In this document: positions 32,533 through 40,370 of the stretch, one piece after another
Position numbering within the stretch: the stretch's first letter is position 1
Layout: the number at the start of each line of letters is the position of its first letter
Origin: Elusimicrobiota bacterium
Lineage (GTDB): Bacteria > Elusimicrobiota > Elusimicrobia > UBA1565 > UBA9628
Length of the DNA stretch: 46,264 nt
Assembly: GCA_003151975.1 (NCBI GenBank)
Contig: PLZD01000044.1
Coordinates: 1-46,264 of the forward strand
Direction: 5' to 3'
The notes under the pieces: generated by a model
Seen by the model: the letters and a program-made list of their open reading frames with translations, nothing else
Told to the model about the DNA's origin: nothing
Databases searched by the model: none
Translations under genes and position numbers: made by a program

Positions 32533-32579
32533 GAGGCCCCCAAGACCGAGGCTCCTTCGAGCCCGGAGCAGGGGGCCTT
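32533..32579 (+). other. Stem-loop just downstream of the slippery run
   Basis: GAGGCCCCC (32533-32541) can pair with GGGGGCCTT (32571-32579) over 9 bp including one G-U. Inside it GGCTC-CTTC-GAGCC (32550-32563) forms a 5-bp hairpin. The structure begins 20 nt after the slippery heptamer, longer than usual for bacterial -1 sites, and lies ahead of the ATG at 32593. It could stimulate frameshifting or block an independent start. Confidence 0.5.
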
Positions 32580-32592
32580 CGATTTTGATCCG

Positions 32593-34626
32593 ATGATCAA
32601 GCCGGTCAACCCGGTCCATCGGGCGCTGGCCGACGCCGTTGAGCAGGCCGGCCTCACCGGCGATCGTTCTTTGCTGTTTCCGATGACGTTCAACACGCCC
32701 AACGGCGCTCAGGCCTCCGAGGGGCCGCAGGGGAACACGGGCTGGGCCAAGGTGCTCGAACAGTTCGTGCGCCTGCTGACCGGCTACACGCCGATGCGCT
32801 TCACTCCGTTCTACGTGCTCAAGAAGCACGGCGAGACGGAAGAGAACACGCCGCCGCGCTGGCGCACGATCCTGGGGCTCGAGGAGATCCAATATCTTCC
32901 CGAGGACGTCAACGACCCGGACAAGAACGTCTCGTTGGGCAAGACCGCCCACGAGATCTGGCACGTCCTCTTCAGCCGGCCCGAAATCATCTTCGACGAG
33001 CCCGCGCTCATCAAGAACATGGCCTTCCAGGCGCTCTGGTGGGCCATCGAGGACCCGCGCGTCAACATCCAGGGAGTCAAACGCCACCCCGGCGCCCAGG
33101 AATGGATCGACGCCGCGATGAAGAAGGACTACGAGATCAAGGACCTCGCCGCCGAGCAGAAGCGCTGGACCGAGGAGATCCCGCTGCACCTGCAGTTCAA
33201 TTACGCGTTGATCTACGAGTGGTGGTCCGGGCAGCCCGACCCGCGCGTCACCGACGAGCGCGTCAAGGAAGCGCTGGCCGAGGCCGCCGATCCGATCCGC
33301 CGCGCCTACTCCACCGGGGACGCGCGCAAGAGCTTCAAGATCATCCGCGACGAAGTCTGGCCCATCTACAAGAAGCTCGTTGACGAGTCATACCAGGACC
33401 AGCAGGACAAGCAACAAGGCGACGGCGAGAGCGAGGATCAGGACCAACAGGGTCAGGAAAGCGATCAGGATTCGGATAGTCAATCCAGCTCCTCGAGCCA
33501 GCAACAGGGAAAACAAGGCAAGCCAGGCAAGCAAGGCAAGCAGCAGAAGAAGCCGCAGAAGCCCGTCTCCGACAAGGTCAAGGAACAGATGGAGAAGAAG
33601 GAGAAGGAGTTCCGCGACAAGCACGCCAGTAAGGTCGTCGACAAGCCCGAGAAGATGAGCGAGAAGGAAAAGCAGGACGCCAAGAAGGATCTCGAGCGCA
33701 TGCGCAAGAAGATGGGCCAGAAGCAGGACGGCGACAAGCAGCAAGGCGAGCCGCAGGACGGCCAGCAGGGCCAGCCGCAGGACGGTGACGGCGACGGCGA
33801 CAAGTCGGGCGAGATGACGCAGCAGCAGAAGCAGGAGCAGCGCGAGCGTCTGAGCAAGCCCGACACGCGCGAAGAGACCGACTCGAAGGACGAGGCCGAA
33901 TACAAGGACTACTTCAGCAAGGTCCGCCACCTGGTTCCGGTCATGAAGGCGCAGTTCCAGCAGGTCATGCGCCGCAAGATCCGCCGGCGCTTCCTGCACG
34001 AGCGCAAATCCGGCGATCTCGATGAGGACGCGATCAGCGAGATCCCCAGCGGACGCTCCGACGTTTTCGAGGAGAGCATGATCGCCAACAAGACGCTTTA
34101 TCGCGTCTCCTTACTGATCGACGTCAGCGGCAGCATGAGCGGCGAAAAGAAGGAGCACTCGATTCTGGCCGCGGTCATGATGATGGAGGCGCTCGACAAG
34201 CTGCCCGGCGTGTCGTACGAGATCGTGCGCTTCGACGACAAGCCGCAGGTGGTCAAATCCTACAACGAGCGCACGACGCAAGCGATGAAGGTCGCGGTGG
34301 TCAAGGCGTTATTAAAGAACGGCGGCAGCACGCAATCTGACCTCGCCGTGCGCGAGGCCATCCAGCGCATCCGCATGGGCCGCGGCGACAAGCTCATGAT
34401 GATGATGAACGACGGCGACCCCGACAACAACTTCGACCGCGAGGCGTACCGGCAGATGATCCTCGCCGCCAAGGACATCGAGATCCACGGACTCGGCCTT
34501 GGGCCGGAGGCGCAGCTCGTCATCGATCTCTTCCCGAAGGGACGCGGCTGGTGGCTCAACGACGTGACGGAATGCGCCAAGCGCATCCGCGAAATCTTGA
34601 AAAAGAAGTTCCTCGGCGGAACTTGA
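32593..34626 (+). CDS. Metallopeptidase-like/VWA-domain protein, partner of the AAA+ ATPase
   Basis: Counted from the ATG at 32593 the product has 677 residues. However, the frame is open upstream to the A10 run, with protein-like Ala/Pro/Glu/Ser codons and no start codon or near Shine-Dalgarno. Residues about 20-250 fit the putative metallopeptidase domain found N-terminal of VWA-like domains (DUF2201-type), with HEIWH at 120-124. Residues about 270-440 are a very polar Gln/Asp/Lys-rich linker. Residues about 505-677 are a VWA domain with MIDAS DVSGSMS (510-516), then NGGSTQSDLAV and MNDGDPD. Such proteins pair with MoxR ATPases in metal-insertion or assembly chaperoning. It has no signal peptide, unlike its partner, which favours synthesis as a fusion. 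Confidence 0.88.
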   Translation: MIKPVNPVHRALADAVEQAGLTGDRSLLFPMTFNTPNGAQASEGPQGNTGWAKVLEQFVRLLTGYTPMRFTPFYVLKKHGETEENTPPRWRTILGLEEIQYLPEDVNDPDKNVSLGKTAHEIWHVLFSRPEIIFDEPALIKNMAFQALWWAIEDPRVNIQGVKRHPGAQEWIDAAMKKDYEIKDLAAEQKRWTEEIPLHLQFNYALIYEWWSGQPDPRVTDERVKEALAEAADPIRRAYSTGDARKSFKIIRDEVWPIYKKLVDESYQDQQDKQQGDGESEDQDQQGQESDQDSDSQSSSSSQQQGKQGKPGKQGKQQKKPQKPVSDKVKEQMEKKEKEFRDKHASKVVDKPEKMSEKEKQDAKKDLERMRKKMGQKQDGDKQQGEPQDGQQGQPQDGDGDGDKSGEMTQQQKQEQRERLSKPDTREETDSKDEAEYKDYFSKVRHLVPVMKAQFQQVMRRKIRRRFLHERKSGDLDEDAISEIPSGRSDVFEESMIANKTLYRVSLLIDVSGSMSGEKKEHSILAAVMMMEALDKLPGVSYEIVRFDDKPQVVKSYNERTTQAMKVAVVKALLKNGGSTQSDLAVREAIQRIRMGRGDKLMMMMNDGDPDNNFDREAYRQMILAAKDIEIHGLGLGPEAQLVIDLFPKGRGWWLNDVTECAKRIREILKKKFLGGT

Positions 34627-34638
34627 AGTAAGGAAAAA

Positions 34639-34673
34639 AGAGCCCCGCTCGACGAGAGCGGGGCTCTTTTTCT
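34639..34673 (+). terminator. Rho-independent terminator after the AAA+/VWA locus
   Basis: AGAGCCCCGCTC pairs with GAGCGGGGCTCT over 12 bp around GACGA, with an A-run before and TTTTTCTT after it. Confidence 0.95.
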
Positions 34674-34712
34674 TGCCCAGAAAATATATCAGAAAATATG
34701 AGATTATATCTA

Positions 34713-34741
34713 TTGACAAAAATTAGTTTATCTGATAAAGT
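34713..34741 (+). promoter_or_regulatory. Near-perfect sigma70 promoter in an AT-rich island
   Basis: TTGACA (34713-34718), 17 nt, TAAAGT (34736-34741) with TG in the extended position. The flanking 60 bp (34681-34740) are strikingly AT-rich for this genome and contain repeated TATC/GATA-like words (ATATATCAGA, TTATATC, TTATCTGATAA) that may be operator half-sites. This is the strongest promoter in the window. The nearest start codon that fits it is about 300 nt away. Confidence 0.85.
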
Positions 34742-34748
34742 TCGTGTC

Positions 34749-35054
34749 CCGAGGCAGTGGCGCGGAAGACCTGGGAGCCGCGCCAACGAAAATGTCCGGG
34801 AGAGATCGCAGGGAGGTCGCGCCGAGAATGAACGCCGAGAAAAAGCCCTGGTTGTTTCTGAAGAGACTCAGCACCTGGAGCCCTCTGGGGGAAGCGAGAG
34901 ACTTGCTGATCGCTCCCTTGCCGGCTTCGGGCTTGGCGCCCGTAAAAGAGCGCAAGGCCTGGAAGCTGCACGCGCGCTGGAGCCTAGAAGCTTAAGGCGT
35001 TCGCCGCGTCGGTAGGGCACCCTCCCCGTTCTTCGGGGGGGTGCTCATTTTTTT
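34749..35054 (+). ncRNA. Candidate structured leader RNA or small RNA ahead of the MerR gene
   Basis: A roughly 306-nt transcript is bounded by the consensus promoter and an intrinsic terminator. Near its start GGCGCGG pairs with CCGCGCC around an 11-nt loop. No long convincing gene lies inside. The best small frame is 34828-34995, 55 codons, with GGAGG 11 nt upstream and a Trp-rich basic product; other frames look random. It does not match RNase P, tmRNA, 6S or SRP RNA signatures that I can recall. It may be an attenuator or thermosensor-type leader of the regulator gene, an independent small RNA, or the mRNA of the 55-residue peptide. Confidence 0.45.
35015..35054 (+). terminator. Intrinsic terminator ending at the MerR start codon
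   Basis: GGGCACCCTCCC (35015-35026) pairs with GGGGGGGTGCTC (35035-35046, with G-U pairs), followed by seven T (35048-35054). The GTG start of the regulator is the next base, so transcription of that gene from the upstream promoter requires readthrough or antitermination. Confidence 0.85.
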
Positions 35055-35339
35055 GTGGTAAGAATACTGAAGCCGCTCAAGCGCACGCGCACCACTCCGA
35101 TCTACGGGATCGGTGCGGCCTCGCGTCTGTGCGGCTTGCCGATCTATACCCTGCGCTGGATCGAGAGCCACGGCCTGCTCGCGCCCAAGCGCAGCCGCGG
35201 CAAGCACCGCTTGTTCTCGGAAGAGGATCTCAACCACATTCAGGATATTCGCGATCTCATGGCGCGGAAGGTCAACCTCGCGGGCATACGCGTGATCCTG
35301 GAGATGCGGCAGGACGGGGGAGCGCGCTCTAGCCTTTGA
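35055..35339 (+). CDS. MerR-family regulator, HspR-like
   Basis: The 94-residue protein is a single MerR-type winged-helix domain: IYGIGAASRLCGLPIYTLRWIESHGLLAPKRSRGKHRLFSEEDLNHIQDIRDLM, then VNLAGIRVILEMRQ. The closing VNLAGIRVILEM is typical of HspR and its relatives, which repress heat-shock operons at HAIR-type inverted repeats, often with DnaK as co-repressor. No effector domain or metal-binding Cys pair follows. No chaperone gene is in the window. The GTG start directly abuts a terminator U-tract; there is no Shine-Dalgarno, and no better start is in frame. Autoregulation through the leader is plausible but unproven. Confidence 0.82.
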   Translation: MVRILKPLKRTRTTPIYGIGAASRLCGLPIYTLRWIESHGLLAPKRSRGKHRLFSEEDLNHIQDIRDLMARKVNLAGIRVILEMRQDGGARSSL

Positions 35340-35365
35340 GCCAAGCGTCGGGAACGCGGGGACGC

Positions 35366-35917
35366 TTACTTCGTGATCTTGAAGCTCGCGAGCAGAGCCG
35401 CCCAGGCTTTCTCGCCTTCGTCGGCGGACTCGGGCACCGGCGCCTCCCAGGCGTAGCTCAGCACGAAGAAGGCCTTCCCCGCCGCGGGCAGGACGCAGAA
35501 AGTTTCGCGCGCCTTTGGCGAGGGCCCGCCGCCGACGTCGTGCGGGTCCCCGGACGGGAGCGGGTAGGTATGGCGGTAGACGCTGACGCGCCGGCCCGAG
35601 ACGCGCGCGGCGCGCCAAGCTTCGGGCGGGCGGCCCATGCTGGTGGCTTCGGGGCCGCGCAGGAAGTCGTCGGCGCCGGCGTAGCGGGACTTCGGTCCGC
35701 CGCCGAAGTACAGAATCTGCAGGACGTGCGCGCTTTTGGTGACGCGGATGCGGCGGTCGGGCCCCTCGGCTTTCTTGTCGACGTCCCAGCCCTGGGGGAT
35801 TTTGTATTGCGCGTGCAGTTCGGCGGCGGGGTTGTCCACGGCTTTCTCCTTGTCCGCGGCCGACGAGGGTGTTACGGCGAGCAGGACGGCCAGCGCGATC
35901 AGTTTTTCGGTTATCAT
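35366..35917 (-). CDS. Exported protein of unknown function, coupled to the M49-like peptidase
   Basis: From ATG 35917 the 183-residue product has a signal peptide (MITEKLIALAVLLAV, cleavage near SSA-AD) and a compact mature domain with the course of a small alpha/beta module (YKIPQGWDVDKKA near the start, SVYRHTYPLPSG later, AFFVLSYAWEAPVPES near the end). The motif of a strand-rich domain that measures membrane-lipid-linked stress (PsbP/DUF-type) is possible but not recognised with certainty. Its start overlaps the stop of the preceding gene by ATGA, so the two are made together. An upstream in-frame start would shift the signal peptide inside. Confidence 0.65.
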   Translation of the reverse strand: MITEKLIALAVLLAVTPSSAADKEKAVDNPAAELHAQYKIPQGWDVDKKAEGPDRRIRVTKSAHVLQILYFGGGPKSRYAGADDFLRGPEATSMGRPPEAWRAARVSGRRVSVYRHTYPLPSGDPHDVGGGPSPKARETFCVLPAAGKAFFVLSYAWEAPVPESADEGEKAWAALLASFKITK

Positions 35918-37518
35918 TTTTCGTCGGGCCAGTGCTTCGGGTGGTCTCTGAGGTCGTTCTTGTACATTTCCTCGAACTCGTCCCACGTCACCTGCCCCGG
36001 CTGCGGCGGCGTCAGCGACTCGGCCTTCATGCCGCTGGTCTCGGACTGCAGGCGGTCGCGAAGCCGGGTCAAGTCGCTCTCGTTGCCGGAGAAATAGGCG
36101 TTGGAGGCGTCCGTCTTCATCTTCGCGAGCGCTTTCTTGCCGACCGGCGACGAGTAGTACGCGATGAGCACATCGAGGTACTCGTCGATGTCCTGAAGGT
36201 TCTTAAGGTGGGTAGGGTACGATACCTTCACGGCGTTGTCAATCGACTGGCGGACGGAGTTCAAAGACTCCGGCTTCATCCCGTGGACCTTCACGAAATG
36301 CTCGATCCTCGGCGTCCAGGCCTGCATTCCCTTGATCATATCTGGGACGTCGGCGATCGCCTTCCGGGTCTCCGTCTTGCGCTTCATAAGCGCCTTCATG
36401 GGGTCGGCCATGTCGGCGATGCTGAAAGTCCCGGCGTAGTACGGCAAGTTGCGGTGCAGCTCGTCGTGATAGGACTCGGGGTTCTTCAAGTAGGTCCACA
36501 TCCAGCCGTCGTCGAGCTTTCCGCCCAGCTCGGCGTTGACGAGCCAGCCGGTCAGTCCCGCGCGGGCCTCGTCGCCCCGGTAGTGCGCGTTGGTGTCGGT
36601 CACGCCCGCCTTGTCGGCCTTGAGCGCCAGCAGGCCGTGGCCCAGCATCTCGTGGCCCAGAGTGTCGGGCATGTCGTGCTGCTGGATGATCGGGTCGACC
36701 TGCAGGAGGAGCTTGTTGAAGGTCACCGTGATGACGCCGTTCTCGTAGCGCTGGTTGCCGGCCGAGCCGGAAAGTATTTTGACGCCGTTCTTCTCGATGA
36801 CGGCGGAGTGCGGCGAGTCTTCGAAGCGGATGCGGACCTTGCCGCCCGCGGCCAGCATCTGCTCCGACATCTCGCGGGCAGTCGAGCTGTCCAGCAAGCG
36901 CCTCATGATCCCGTCGACGAGCGAGGCGGTCTTCGGGTCTCCGCCGTCCTCGACGGTGGTGACGGCCTTCAGCTTCTGATAAAGGTCCTGCTTCTGGCGC
37001 GCGAGATCGGCTCCCACGGGCCCCAGGGTCGGCGCCTCATCGGGCTTGGCGGCGGCGACCTTGCCGAGCTCGATGGGGTTGAGGCCTTTCAGGAAGTCGA
37101 TCTCGGGTTGGGTGAGAAGGCTGCCGCGGCTCCAATAGAGCCAGAATCCGAGCTTCCGTTCGTCCTCGCCGAGCTTGCCGTTTTCGGATTCCTTCTGGAG
37201 CTCCGCGGTCTGCCGCGCCGCGCGCGCCTTGAGCAGCGCGATGACTTGATCGAAGGTCAGCAGGTGCTTGTCGGGGTCGGCGGCCTTCGTGTCGAGGAAG
37301 TAGACCGACTTGACGGCGTAGCGCCCGCCGTCGTCGGCGAGGATCTCGGCTTTCTCGTCGTCGGAGAGGCCGACCCCGGTGTTGCGCAGATCGAAGGGTT
37401 CCGCGCCGAGCTGGACTTTGGGCGCGACGCCCACGGGGGCGTCGCAATACTTGCAGGCCAGGGCGGGAACGCCCTGCAGGACGGCCAGAAGGACGGCGAG
37501 GGTTAGGACCCGGTTCAT
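35914..37518 (-). CDS. Exported metallopeptidase-like protein with M49-type HEXXGH motif
   Basis: The 534-residue protein starts at ATG 37518 with a signal peptide (cleavage near ALA-CK). The mature N-terminus has CKYC. The central domain contains DTLGHEMLGHGLLALKA, with HEMLGH at 289-294, and 22 residues later GDEARAGLTGWLV (Glu 317). HEXXGH followed by an E-x-R-A helix is the zinc-site pattern of peptidase family M49 (dipeptidyl peptidase III). Family members have about 550-750 residues and are normally cytosolic; the overall sequence is otherwise not recognisably DPP III. I therefore call a gluzincin-like peptidase of uncertain family. It is the first gene of a two-gene unit. Confidence 0.62.
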   Translation of the reverse strand: MNRVLTLAVLLAVLQGVPALACKYCDAPVGVAPKVQLGAEPFDLRNTGVGLSDDEKAEILADDGGRYAVKSVYFLDTKAADPDKHLLTFDQVIALLKARAARQTAELQKESENGKLGEDERKLGFWLYWSRGSLLTQPEIDFLKGLNPIELGKVAAAKPDEAPTLGPVGADLARQKQDLYQKLKAVTTVEDGGDPKTASLVDGIMRRLLDSSTAREMSEQMLAAGGKVRIRFEDSPHSAVIEKNGVKILSGSAGNQRYENGVITVTFNKLLLQVDPIIQQHDMPDTLGHEMLGHGLLALKADKAGVTDTNAHYRGDEARAGLTGWLVNAELGGKLDDGWMWTYLKNPESYHDELHRNLPYYAGTFSIADMADPMKALMKRKTETRKAIADVPDMIKGMQAWTPRIEHFVKVHGMKPESLNSVRQSIDNAVKVSYPTHLKNLQDIDEYLDVLIAYYSSPVGKKALAKMKTDASNAYFSGNESDLTRLRDRLQSETSGMKAESLTPPQPGQVTWDEFEEMYKNDLRDHPKHWPDEK

Positions 37519-37607
37519 GGGGGGTGGTCCTAGCCTAAGTATGACCCCGCAAGCCTTGCGGCGCAAGGGGAAAATGACGCTCGGCTGGAATGTCTTAAGA
37601 GGTATGC

Positions 37608-38555
37608 CTAAGAAAGCCGCGCGCCGTCGACCGCCGCGTCGATGGCCGCCAGGACGTCGGACGAGAGTGTTTTGCCTGAAGCCGCGCAGTTCTCCAACAC
37701 CTGCGCCGGCCGCGAGGCTCCGATGATCGCCGAGGCGACCTCGGGGCGGCGCAGCACCCAAGCCAGGGAGAGCTGAGAAAGAGTGAGCCCCGCCTCAAGC
37801 GCGATGGGCTTGAGCCGCTCGACGCCGGCCAAGGTCTTCGGGGTCAGGAAGCGCCCGATGAAGCCTCCCATCTCAGAGCTCGCCGCGCGCGAATCGGGCG
37901 GCGGGGGGGCGTCGGCGCGGTATTTGCCCGTAAGCGCCCCCTGCGCCAGCGGCGAGAAGACGATCTGCGAGATTCCGTGCTCGGCGCAGAGGGGAAAGGT
38001 GTCGCGCTCGTGCTTGCGCCAAAGGAGGGAATACTGCGGCTGGCTCGAGGAGAATCGCGTAACGCCCGGGATGTTGAAAGACGCCTTGATGCCCTCGATG
38101 GGCCACTCGGAGAAACCGATCGCCCTGGCCTTGCCCGCGGACACGGCCTCGCCCAGAGCGCTCATCGTCTCTTCGAGCGGGACGTGCGGGTCGAAGCGGT
38201 GGCATTGGTAGAGATCGACGTAGTCGGTGCGCAGGCGCTTGAGCGAGGCGTCGAGCTGCTTGCGCACTTGGGCGCGCGAGAGGCCCTGGTCGGCGTCCGT
38301 CATGGGAAAGAAGAGCTTGGTCGCCAGCACGTAGGAGGCGCGCGGCCGTCCCGCTAGAGCCGACCCCAGGAACTCCTCCGCCGCGCCCACGCCATAGATG
38401 TTCGACGTGTCGATGAAGTTGACGCCCGCCTCGAAGGCTGCATCAAGGCACGCGCGCGCCTTGTCCGCTTCGACGCCGACGCCGAAGGTCAGCCAGGACC
38501 CGAGCGAGATCTCGGAGACCTCGAGTGCGCTCGTCCCGAGCTTGCGGTATTTCAC
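37608..38555 (-). CDS. Aldo/keto reductase (Kv-beta/YghZ-like subfamily)
   Basis: A 315-residue TIM-barrel NAD(P)H-dependent oxidoreductase. Visible are the N-terminal MKYRKLGTSALEVSEISLGSW, the catalytic Asp/Tyr in NFIDTSNIYG, Lys in ATKLFF, His in YQCHRFD, and the cofactor-binding ends FSPLAQGALTGKY and SAIIGASRPAQVLEN. It reduces an aldehyde or ketone; the substrate is not predictable. The GTG start at 38555 is 3 nt after the stop of the kinase gene, so it is co-transcribed with it. Confidence 0.93.
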   Translation of the reverse strand: MKYRKLGTSALEVSEISLGSWLTFGVGVEADKARACLDAAFEAGVNFIDTSNIYGVGAAEEFLGSALAGRPRASYVLATKLFFPMTDADQGLSRAQVRKQLDASLKRLRTDYVDLYQCHRFDPHVPLEETMSALGEAVSAGKARAIGFSEWPIEGIKASFNIPGVTRFSSSQPQYSLLWRKHERDTFPLCAEHGISQIVFSPLAQGALTGKYRADAPPPPDSRAASSEMGGFIGRFLTPKTLAGVERLKPIALEAGLTLSQLSLAWVLRRPEVASAIIGASRPAQVLENCAASGKTLSSDVLAAIDAAVDGARLS

Positions 38556-38558
38556 GGC

Positions 38559-40292
38559 CTAGCCCTTGAGGCTCTTGAGCGAGTCCAGCAGTTCCGCGGC
38601 GGTGGCCACGCGCTTCTTGGGGTCGGGATTGAGCGTCGCGATGAAGAGGAGCTCCGCTTCTCTCGGAAGCTCGGGCGCGAGGAATTGCGGCGGCGTGTAC
38701 TTCATGCGCTCCTTCTGCGCGAGGAAATCGGGGCCCGGAAACGGCAGTTTGCCCGTCATCGACTCGTAGAGGCACACGCCCAGCGCGTAGATGTCGGAGG
38801 CCTTGGCGCACTTGCCCAGATGCTGCTCGGGCGCCATGTACCACGGAGTGCCCGCGGTGTCGGCGTGGGTCAGGCGCGTGATCGTCTCCTTGGCCTCGCG
38901 CGCGATGCCGAAGTCCATGACCTTCGCGTAGCCCGCCTTGTCGACCATGATGTTGGCGGGCTTGAGGTCGCGATGCAGGACGTGGTTCTCGTGCGCGCAG
39001 GTGATGGCCTCGCAGACGTAGGTGTAGAGCGTCTGGGTTTCCTTGAGGGTCAGGCGCTTTTTCTCCCAGAGAATCTGCGAGAGCGGCTTGCCGTCGACGA
39101 AGTCGAAGACGAGATAGACCTCGCCTTTCTCCTCGACGACGTCGTGGAACGCGACGATGTAAGGATGGCTGAGGTGCGAGATGATGCGCGCCTCGCTGAG
39201 GAACGCGGCGACCTCCTCGGGGAACTCCTTGAGCTCGGCGCGCATCTGCTTGATGGCCACGCGCCGGCCGAGCGAATGATCAAAGCCGTCGTAGACGATG
39301 CCCATGCCGCCGATGCCTATCTTGCCGCGCAGCTCGAAGCGGCCTTTGAGCAGCCCCGGCTTCAACGCGACGCCGGGACTTGCGGTGAAGGGCGCGGGCT
39401 CGGCGGGAACCGCCGTGGCACGAGGCTCGGGCGGGGCCGACGTCGAGCCCGACTGAGTGAGATCGGTGTTCGCGTAGACCGTGTCGCGCTTGGGCTTGGC
39501 CCACTGTGATGCCAGATAAAATCCGCCGCCGGCTCCGCCCAACGCCGTTAACAGCGCCAGAGCGATCCAGAACGCCGGGACGCCTCCGCCGCTCGAGCGG
39601 GCAGGCTCGGGCCTGGGTTTCTCTTGGACCACGACCCAACCCGTGTTGTCGGTGTCCTTCGAATGGTCGGGGCCGCTCAAGGGAGGCGCCACGGCGTCGT
39701 GCTTCTCGATGTGGGATGAAGCGGCTTCCTGCGCTTGGATCAGCATCTGGTTACCGGGAGCCAACTGGAGCCCGTTGCTGGCGTCCTGCACGGCCTGCTT
39801 GTAGTTCCCGAGAGAATTGTTCGCGGACGCGCGCACGAGGTAAGCGTTGGCGGACGGGCCCGCCTCGAGGGATTCCGTCGCCAGGCGCGCGGCTAAAGTC
39901 GCGTTGCCGGCTAGCAGGGCCTCCTCGGCTTTGGCCAGCTTGTCGTCTTCGGCAGGCTGCACCGTTCCCTCGGTCAGCGCTTGGAAGCCGAGCTTGACGA
40001 CGCTGCCGTCGGGCTTGACCTCGATGGGATAGGCGCTGTAGGGATCGGCGTTGGGATCGTCGGGCACGACTTGGCCGTTTTTCAACCGCAGCAATCGCTC
40101 GGGCTGGTATTTGTGGTCTCCGAGATCGCGCCAAACGAGGCCCGTGGGCGGCGGGGGCACCTTGTCGGAGAAGTGGGAGGATTCGGGGCACATGATCGGC
40201 GTGGGATCGCCGCCTTCCTCGGGATAAAAGCATTGCGCGCCGGCGTTCGCGGCGCAAAAGAACACGAACCAGACGAGAAGGCTCCTGGCCAT
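38559..40292 (-). CDS. Receptor-like Ser/Thr protein kinase with exported N-terminal TPR domain
   Basis: Counted from the ATG at 40292 the protein has 577 residues. Signal peptide 1-20; periplasmic part with a TPR-like segment (about 117-190); a Pro-rich stretch; membrane helix about 240-262; cytoplasmic Hanks kinase 315-577 with GxGGMG loop (326-331), catalytic Lys 348, HRDLKPAN (440-447), DFG (460-462) and TAGTPWYMAPEQ. Most bacterial Hanks kinases are the other way round, with the kinase at the N-terminus. A longer upstream reading frame is a shadow of the divergent gene. TTGCCA-17-TATACT ends 6 nt before the ATG. The aldo/keto reductase gene follows in the same unit. Confidence 0.9.
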   Translation of the reverse strand: MARSLLVWFVFFCAANAGAQCFYPEEGGDPTPIMCPESSHFSDKVPPPPTGLVWRDLGDHKYQPERLLRLKNGQVVPDDPNADPYSAYPIEVKPDGSVVKLGFQALTEGTVQPAEDDKLAKAEEALLAGNATLAARLATESLEAGPSANAYLVRASANNSLGNYKQAVQDASNGLQLAPGNQMLIQAQEAASSHIEKHDAVAPPLSGPDHSKDTDNTGWVVVQEKPRPEPARSSGGGVPAFWIALALLTALGGAGGGFYLASQWAKPKRDTVYANTDLTQSGSTSAPPEPRATAVPAEPAPFTASPGVALKPGLLKGRFELRGKIGIGGMGIVYDGFDHSLGRRVAIKQMRAELKEFPEEVAAFLSEARIISHLSHPYIVAFHDVVEEKGEVYLVFDFVDGKPLSQILWEKKRLTLKETQTLYTYVCEAITCAHENHVLHRDLKPANIMVDKAGYAKVMDFGIAREAKETITRLTHADTAGTPWYMAPEQHLGKCAKASDIYALGVCLYESMTGKLPFPGPDFLAQKERMKYTPPQFLAPELPREAELLFIATLNPDPKKRVATAAELLDSLKSLKG

Positions 40293-40298
40293 GCCGTG

Positions 40299-40327
40299 AG
40301 TATAACAGCCGTGGGCGTCCTTGGCAA
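40299..40327 (-). promoter_or_regulatory. Promoter for leaderless kinase transcript
   Basis: On the minus strand TTGCCA (40327-40322), 17 nt, TATACT (40304-40299), then 6 nt to the ATG at 40292. There is no Shine-Dalgarno. Confidence 0.72.
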
Positions 40328-40335
40328 GATTGGCC

Positions 40336-40364
40336 TTGACGCGCGGGCGTTTTCCGGCGAAACT
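40336..40364 (+). promoter_or_regulatory. Promoter for leaderless MFS transcript
   Basis: TTGACG (40336-40341), 17 nt, GAAACT (40359-40364), then 6 nt to the ATG at 40371. It lies back to back with the kinase promoter in a 78-nt divergent region. Confidence 0.55.
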
Positions 40365-40370
40365 TCCCGG

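Noticed and set aside
34698-35015. Protein-coding gene of 83-105 codons in the leader region
   Set aside because: The frames start before or at the promoter, have no Shine-Dalgarno and look compositionally random. Only the 55-codon frame at 34828-34995 remains as a weak alternative.
35343-35367. Hairpin AAGCGTC/GACGCTT between the MerR gene and the convergent gene
   Set aside because: Only 7 bp with an 11-nt loop and no T-run, too weak to call a terminator.
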